Source: Pseudomonadota bacterium
Lineage (GTDB): Bacteria; Desulfobacterota; Desulfarculia; Desulfarculales; Desulfarculaceae
Assembly: GCA_018896025.1 (NCBI GenBank)
Contig: JAHIND010000011.1
Span: 1 to 64,000, forward strand
Direction of reading: 5' to 3'
DNA: 64,000 bases
The notes under the pieces were generated by a model that worked only from the letters and a program-made list of their open reading frames with translations, searched no databases and was not told where the DNA came from. Both the position numbers and the translations under genes were made by a program. Each line of letters opens with the position of its first letter. Position 1 is the stretch's first letter. Below are positions 59,375-64,000 of this stretch, piece by piece.

Positions 59375-61419
59375 GCCAATTCCTTCCAGGCCAGTTCCTC
59401 GGCCTCCAGCTTTTTGATCTTGTCGCGGATAAGGGCAGCCTCTTCGAAGCGCAGGTCCTTGGCCATCTGCTCCATCTCCCGGCGCAGCTTGGCGATCTCC
59501 TGGGGTATCTCCTCGGGCTCCAGCTCCGGGCCCTGCTCGGCCAGGGGCACGGTGGTGTAGTCGGCCTCCAGCTCGTGGGGCAGCATGGCTCCGATGGCCT
59601 TCTTGATGCTGGTCGGGGTGATGTGGTGCTCGCGGTTGTACTCGGCCTGCACCGCGCGCCGCCGCTCGGTCTCCTCCATGGCCCTGGCCATGGAGTCGGT
59701 GATTTTGTCGGCATAGAGCAGCACCCGGCCCTCCAAATGGCGCGCCGCCCGGCCCGTGGTCTGGATGAGCGAGCGGGTGGAGCGCAAAAAGCCCTCGCGG
59801 TCCGCGTCCAGGATGGCCACCAGGCTCACCTCGGGCAAATCCAGGCCCTCGCGCAAGAGGTTGATGCCCACCAGCACGTCGAACACCCCCTTGCGCAGGT
59901 CGCGGATGATCTCCACCCGCTCGATGGTGTCGATGTCGCTGTGCAAATAGCGCACCTTGACGCCCATCTCGTCGAAATACTCGGTGAGTTCCTCGGCCAT
60001 GCGTTTGGTCAGGGTGGTCACCAAGACCCGCTCGCCCCTGGCGACGACCACGCGCAACTCGCCCAAGAGATCGTCCACCTGGCCCGAGGCCGGGCGCACC
60101 TCGATCACCGGGTCCATGAGCCCGGTGGGGCGGATGATCTGCTCCACCACCACCCCCTCGGCCTTGGTCAGCTCATAGTCGGCCGGGGTGGCCGATACGT
60201 AGACGGTCTGGTCAACGTGAGATTCGAACTCGTCGAAGTTGAGCGGCCGGTTGTCCAGGGCGCTGGGCAGGCGGAAGCCGTAATCCACCAGGGTCTGCTT
60301 GCGGGAGCGGTCACCGAAATACATGCCCCGCACTTGAGGCATGGAAATGTGGCTCTCGTCCACTATGAGCAGCCATTTCTGGGGGAAGTAGTCCAGCAGG
60401 GTGGGCGGGGCCTGGCCCGGAGCCCGACCGGTGAGGTGGCGGGAGTAGTTCTCGATGCCGTGGCAGTAGCCCAGCTCCTTCATCATCTCCAGATCGAACA
60501 GGGTGCGTTCTCGGACGCGCTGGGCCTCGATGAGCTTGCCCTGGCTCTCGAACTCGGCCAGGCGATCGGCCAGTTCGCTGCGGATGGCGCTCATGGCCTG
60601 CACCCGGATGCTCTCGTTGGTCACGTAGTGGCTGGCCGGGAAGATGGTCACCCGGGGGGCCCGCTCCATGGCCACTCCGCGCAGGGGGTCGATAAAGGCG
60701 ATCTCCTCCACCTCGTCGCCGAAAAAGGAGATGCGCACCGCCCGGTCTTCCTCGTAGGCCGGGAACACCTCGATGGTGTCGCCACGCACCCGGAAGGTGC
60801 CCCGGTGGAAGGAGTACTCGTTGCGCTCGTAGAGCATCTCCACCAGAGTCCTGAGCACCTGGTCCCGATCCGCCTCCTTGCCCTGCTCCAGGTACACGAT
60901 CATGCCCGCGTAGGCCTCGGGCGAACCCAGGCCGTAGATGCAGGACACGCTGGCCACGATGATGACGTCTTGCCGGGTCAAGAGGGCGTAGGTGGCGGCG
61001 TGGCGCATCTTGTCGATGCGCTCGTTGATGGAGGAGTCTTTTTCTATGTAGGTGTCGCTGGCCGGGATGTAGGCCTCGGGCTGATAGTAGTCGTAGTAGG
61101 AAACGAAGTACTCCACAGCATTGTGGGGGAACAGGGACTTGAACTCGCCGTAGAGTTGGGCGGCCAGAGTCTTGTTGGGGGCCAGCACCAGGGTGGTCAG
61201 GCCTGTGTTTGCCACCACGTTGGCCATGGTGAAGGTCTTGCCGCTGCCGGTGACTCCCAGGAGCACCTGGTGCTTCATCCCGGCGTCCAGGCCCTGGGTG
61301 ATCTCGGCGATGGCGCCCGGCTGGTCGCCCTGGGGGGTGAATTCGCTTACCAGTTCGAAGTCGGCCCGGCTGGGCGCGGTGCGCCACCAGTGGGAGGTGA
61401 AATCGCTTTCCCGAGCCAT
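59371..61419 (-). CDS. uvrB: Excinuclease ABC subunit B
   Basis: A 682-residue helicase-like protein with Walker A GVTGSGKT, the beta-hairpin motif ([17 protein letters not shown]), DESH box VDESH, helicase motif [11 protein letters not shown] and the C-terminal UVR motif for UvrC. It loads onto damaged DNA with UvrA. A GGAG site precedes the ATG. uvrA is not in this window. Confidence 0.97.
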   Translation of the reverse strand: MARESDFTSHWWRTAPSRADFELVSEFTPQGDQPGAIAEITQGLDAGMKHQVLLGVTGSGKTFTMANVVANTGLTTLVLAPNKTLAAQLYGEFKSLFPHNAVEYFVSYYDYYQPEAYIPASDTYIEKDSSINERIDKMRHAATYALLTRQDVIIVASVSCIYGLGSPEAYAGMIVYLEQGKEADRDQVLRTLVEMLYERNEYSFHRGTFRVRGDTIEVFPAYEEDRAVRISFFGDEVEEIAFIDPLRGVAMERAPRVTIFPASHYVTNESIRVQAMSAIRSELADRLAEFESQGKLIEAQRVRERTLFDLEMMKELGYCHGIENYSRHLTGRAPGQAPPTLLDYFPQKWLLIVDESHISMPQVRGMYFGDRSRKQTLVDYGFRLPSALDNRPLNFDEFESHVDQTVYVSATPADYELTKAEGVVVEQIIRPTGLMDPVIEVRPASGQVDDLLGELRVVVARGERVLVTTLTKRMAEELTEYFDEMGVKVRYLHSDIDTIERVEIIRDLRKGVFDVLVGINLLREGLDLPEVSLVAILDADREGFLRSTRSLIQTTGRAARHLEGRVLLYADKITDSMARAMEETERRRAVQAEYNREHHITPTSIKKAIGAMLPHELEADYTTVPLAEQGPELEPEEIPQEIAKLRREMEQMAKDLRFEEAALIRDKIKKLEAEELAWKELA

Positions 61420-61421
61420 GC

Positions 61422-62018
61422 CTACTCCGCCGGGAACAGGCGGGCCATGTCCTGGGCCACCTGCTCCAGCCAGGCCTCGCGCTGTTCAAGGGTGCTCAGG
61501 CAGATGACGCCGAACAAACGGCGGTGAAACTCCAGATCGGCGCACAGGCCGAAGATGCAGTCGCGCCACAAGCGCTCCAGGGGATCGCCGAAGGTCTCCC
61601 GCTCCCGGTCGGGCGGGGTGTTGCCGGTGTTGTAGACCACCGCTGTGGCCGCGGGCAGCAGCCCCTGGGGGACTCCCTCGCCGCCGTCGTCCTCCAGAAA
61701 ACGATAGGCCCGACCGGGGCGAAACACCCGGTCGATCCAGCCCTTCATGACCGCCGTGGGCATGCCCCACCAGTTGGGGTGCACGATGACTATGCCATCG
61801 GCGCGCTCCAGGTCGCGGCAGTGGGCCTCGATGGCCGGCGGCAACGGAGCGCCTTCGGCTATTTCCTCGCGGCTCAGGATGGGGTCAAAGCCCTCGGCGT
61901 GCAGGTCATGGAAAACCACCTCGTGGCCCAGGCCTCGCAAAGACTCCACCGCCTGAGCGGCGATGGCCGCGTTGAAGCTGGCCGGGTCGGGATGGGCCAG
62001 CACCACCAAAAGCCGCAT
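61422..62018 (-). CDS. NAD(P)H quinone reductase-like flavoprotein
   Basis: A 198-residue flavodoxin-fold protein of the NQO/KefF-type NAD(P)H dehydrogenase family: [16 protein letters not shown] at the N-terminus, [23 protein letters not shown] near 80-100 (FMN/FAD and dimer contacts). It probably reduces quinones or acts as an oxidative-stress flavoprotein. It has AGGAG upstream, 9 nt after the AbiGi-like gene, and ends 2 nt before uvrB. Confidence 0.85.
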   Translation of the reverse strand: MRLLVVLAHPDPASFNAAIAAQAVESLRGLGHEVVFHDLHAEGFDPILSREEIAEGAPLPPAIEAHCRDLERADGIVIVHPNWWGMPTAVMKGWIDRVFRPGRAYRFLEDDGGEGVPQGLLPAATAVVYNTGNTPPDRERETFGDPLERLWRDCIFGLCADLEFHRRLFGVICLSTLEQREAWLEQVAQDMARLFPAE

Positions 62019-62027
62019 GGCCTGCTC

Positions 62028-62747
62028 CTAGGAAAAAGTGATCTCGCCGTAGTAGTCCGGCACCTGCTCGCGGAAGGAACGGGAAAAGCGCTCGGGAAAC
62101 ACCACCCGGCGCACGTCGCCGATCTCGAAGCTCAGGTTGCCGAAGACCCGCCACTCCCGCTCCATGTAATAGTTCTTTTCGTCAGCCGGAGGCAGCCCCT
62201 CCTCGTAGAACTTCACAAAGCTGAAAAAGTGGTAGATCAGGAACACAAAGATACTGGTGATGTCCTGGGGGCCGTCCTTGACCGGCTCCCCATCCTGGGG
62301 CGGGGGGGTCAGCTTTTTATAGGCATCGTAAAAGGCCCAGAGCTGGTCGTGCTTTTCGTCGAAAAGGGCGGCCAGGGTCTTGGCCCGGCCTTCGGGGGAG
62401 TTGACCAGGGAGTTGCTGGCCACGTAGTAGACCGGGTTGGCCCCGCGCTCGATGAGGAAGCCCTTGCGGAAGGCCAGGCCGAAGCGGCTGAACTTGCCCA
62501 TGTGGATGCCCAGGTCGGGCACCGGGATGTCGGAAAAGCACACCACGTTGGAGCGGTAGGCCTCGTTGCCGGAAAAAGGCTTGTCTGGCTGAAAAGCCAC
62601 TTTGCCGTCCACGTTTTCGCCCAGGGTGCCCGAGCGCAAAATCCGCACCAGCAGGTCGAACTGCTGCTCATGGGCGTTGTACTCGTGGCGGAAGCTGCGC
62701 CCCACGAAGTGGGTCAACTCGTCGCTGACATATCGCTGCATGCTCAC
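62028..62747 (-). CDS. AbiGi-like protein
   Basis: A 239-residue soluble protein. The segments SDELTHFVGR, SNVVCFSDIPVPDLGIHM, FGLAFRKGFLIERGANPVYYV and EREWRVFG match my knowledge of the AbiGi family, the putative antitoxin half of an abortive-infection system. No AbiGii toxin-like gene is adjacent; the neighbours are cysS and a quinone reductase. The GTG start has AAGGAG 7 nt upstream. It may be an orphan or have a different role. Assignment is from memory of the family pattern. Confidence 0.6.
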   Translation of the reverse strand: MSMQRYVSDELTHFVGRSFRHEYNAHEQQFDLLVRILRSGTLGENVDGKVAFQPDKPFSGNEAYRSNVVCFSDIPVPDLGIHMGKFSRFGLAFRKGFLIERGANPVYYVASNSLVNSPEGRAKTLAALFDEKHDQLWAFYDAYKKLTPPPQDGEPVKDGPQDITSIFVFLIYHFFSFVKFYEEGLPPADEKNYYMEREWRVFGNLSFEIGDVRRVVFPERFSRSFREQVPDYYGEITFS

Positions 62748-62762
62748 GGCAAGGCTCCTTGT

Positions 62763-64000
62763 CTATTCGGCCAGCCGCCAGCGGGTGCCGGTGGGGCTGT
62801 CTTCCAGGACTACGCCCATGGCCGTGATCTCATCGCGGATGCGGTCGGCGGCGGCAAAGTCCTTGTCTTTGCGGGCCTGGGCGCGCTGGGCGATAAGCTC
62901 CTCGATCTTGGCCGGGTCGGGTCCGTCCCCCGCGGCCGGGGCGCTGGATTGCAAAAACTCTTCGGGCGACTCGCCCAGCAGGCCCAGGCGACCGCCCAAT
63001 TGCTTGAGGCGGGCGGCGGCCAGGCCCAGCAGGGCCTGCCGAGCAGAGGCCATCTTTTGCCCGCCCTTGCCCAGCATGGGCTGGCGGGGGGCCGGCTCCG
63101 GCGCGGCGGCCAGTTTGTTGGCGGTCTTAGCCAGGCTGAACAGGGCTCCCAAGGCGCGGGGGGTGTTGAAGTCGTCGTCCATGGCCGCCTCGAACTCCAC
63201 GGCGTGGCCGTCGATCTCCTTCATCCACTCCAATTCCTCGGGCCGGGTCAGGCGCTGGGACAGGATCTGGTCCGGCGGCGGGGTGGACTCGCGCAGGGCC
63301 AGGTAGAGCCGCTCCAATCCCTGCCCCGCCTCCTTGAGTGCCTGGTCGCTGAAGTCCAGGGGCGAACGGTAGTGCTTGGACAACAGGAACAGGCGCAGCG
63401 CCTCGGGCTTCACGGTCTTTAGGATGTCGTCCACGGTGAAAAAGTTGCCCAGTGACTTGGACATCTTCTCGTGGTTCACCCGTACGAAGCCGTTGTGAAT
63501 CCAGTAGCGGGCAAAGGGCTGGCAATTGAGGGCCTCGGACTGGGCCACTTCGTTCTCGTGGTGGGGGAACAGGAGGTCCTCGCCCCCGCCGTGGATGTCA
63601 AAGGTGGCGCCCAGATACTCCTGGCTCATCACCGAGCACTCGATGTGCCAGCCGGGGCGGCCCGGCCCCCAGGGGCTGTCCCAAAAGGGTTCGCCGGGCT
63701 TGGAGCCCTTCCACAGCACGAAGTCCATGGGGTTGCGTTTACGCTCGTCCACCGCGATGCGAGCCCCGGCCTGCATCTGGTCCAGCTCCCGGTGGCTCAG
63801 CTTGCCGTATTCGGGGAAGCTGTCCACCGCGAACAAGACGTCGCCGCCCTCCACGGCATAGGCGTTGCCCTTGTCGATGAGCGCCTGCACCGAGGAGATG
63901 ATGCCCTCGATGTGTTCGGTGGCCCGTGGCTCCTTGGTGGCCGGGAGCACCTTGAGGTCCTGCATGGCCTTGGTGAAGGCCGCGATGTTGTCCTGGGTCA
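62763..64000 (-). CDS. cysS: Cysteinyl-tRNA synthetase (5' end outside window)
   Basis: The C-terminal 412 residues of a class I aminoacyl-tRNA synthetase; the reading frame stays open to the window edge, so the start and the HIGH motif lie beyond 64000. Visible are the zinc-site region (WHIECSVM and HHENE with Cys, His and Glu), the KMSKS motif in [12 protein letters not shown], and the C-terminal anticodon-binding part ([20 protein letters not shown]). It charges tRNA-Cys. An ATG at 63965 is an internal methionine, not the start. Confidence 0.95.
   Translation of the reverse strand, partial: TQDNIAAFTKAMQDLKVLPATKEPRATEHIEGIISSVQALIDKGNAYAVEGGDVLFAVDSFPEYGKLSHRELDQMQAGARIAVDERKRNPMDFVLWKGSKPGEPFWDSPWGPGRPGWHIECSVMSQEYLGATFDIHGGGEDLLFPHHENEVAQSEALNCQPFARYWIHNGFVRVNHEKMSKSLGNFFTVDDILKTVKPEALRLFLLSKHYRSPLDFSDQALKEAGQGLERLYLALRESTPPPDQILSQRLTRPEELEWMKEIDGHAVEFEAAMDDDFNTPRALGALFSLAKTANKLAAAPEPAPRQPMLGKGGQKMASARQALLGLAAARLKQLGGRLGLLGESPEEFLQSSAPAAGDGPDPAKIEELIAQRAQARKDKDFAAADRIRDEITAMGVVLEDSPTGTRWRLAE

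Noticed and set aside
60215..60235. GATTCGAACTC resembling a tRNA T-arm
   Set aside because: It lies inside the coding sequence of uvrB and no cloverleaf can be formed around it.
59575..61527. A 650-codon plus-strand frame opposite uvrB
   Set aside because: uvrB on the other strand is unambiguous; the translation is low-complexity and has no start context.

Overview
The window is high-GC bacterial DNA with short intergenic gaps, many 4-nt start/stop overlaps, c-type cytochromes, Hdr/Qmo-like iron-sulfur flavoproteins, two sigma-54 activators and an ECF nickel/cobalt importer. This fits an anaerobic deltaproteobacterium (Desulfobacterota). A Desulfarculus-like sulfate reducer is my guess, not something the sequence proves. 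No rRNA, tRNA, CRISPR array or insertion sequence was seen.

Layout. (1) 0.3-5.7 kb, plus strand: an envelope electron-transfer cluster with a TsdA-like dihaem cytochrome, two membrane proteins carrying C-terminal cytochrome c domains (the first CydA-like), an exported DsrE-family protein and a solute-binding protein. (2) 5.7-12.5 kb, minus strand: a nine-gene operon with two TusA-family proteins, an MvhD-like protein, two complementary HdrA-like flavoproteins, a small winged-helix protein, a DsrE protein, an HdrD-like protein with two CCG domains, and a DUF1638 protein. It has a consensus sigma-54 promoter and a divergent PAS/AAA+/Fis activator (12.7-14.1 kb). (3) 14.2-20.4 kb: a ThDP enzyme with a divergent LysR regulator, a 4-hydroxybutyryl-CoA dehydratase-like enzyme, a CPBP protease, two copies of a structured repeat and a lipoprotein. 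(4) 20.5-25.6 kb: an LbtU-type porin and a NikKMLQO-type importer behind an apparent leader attenuator, divergent from a DUF2088 (LarA-related) protein. (5) 27.1-36.0 kb: alpha/beta hydrolase, complete Liv-type ABC importer and iron-containing alcohol dehydrogenase, with a second sigma-54 promoter, three inverted repeats and a divergent activator. (6) 36.1-37.5 kb: a membrane diguanylate cyclase.

(7) 37.7-54.2 kb, minus strand, holds essentially the whole aromatic amino acid pathway. I read it as three transcription units, each starting with a coded leader peptide and an intrinsic terminator. trpE-trpG-DAHP synthase-aroA-aroE-aroKB-aroC-aroQ lies behind a Trp-rich leader. A second DAHP synthase with pheA and tyrA lies behind a Phe/Tyr-rich leader. 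trpDCFBA lies behind two Trp-rich leader/terminator modules in series. The two DAHP synthases are thus placed under different amino acid signals.

(8) 54.3-64 kb: a third copy of the structured repeat, a molybdopterin oxidoreductase, tatB-tatC, uvrC, a secreted hydrolase, uvrB, a quinone-reductase-like flavoprotein, an AbiGi-like protein and the 3' part of cysS, which runs off the window.

Most worth a second look: the sigma-54-controlled Tus/DsrE/Hdr operon, with a TusA paralogue lacking its CPxP motif and a ferredoxin site with one Cys changed to Ser; the serial Trp attenuators and the Phe/Tyr leader; the leader of the nickel operon; and the palindromic repeats with compensatory stem changes.
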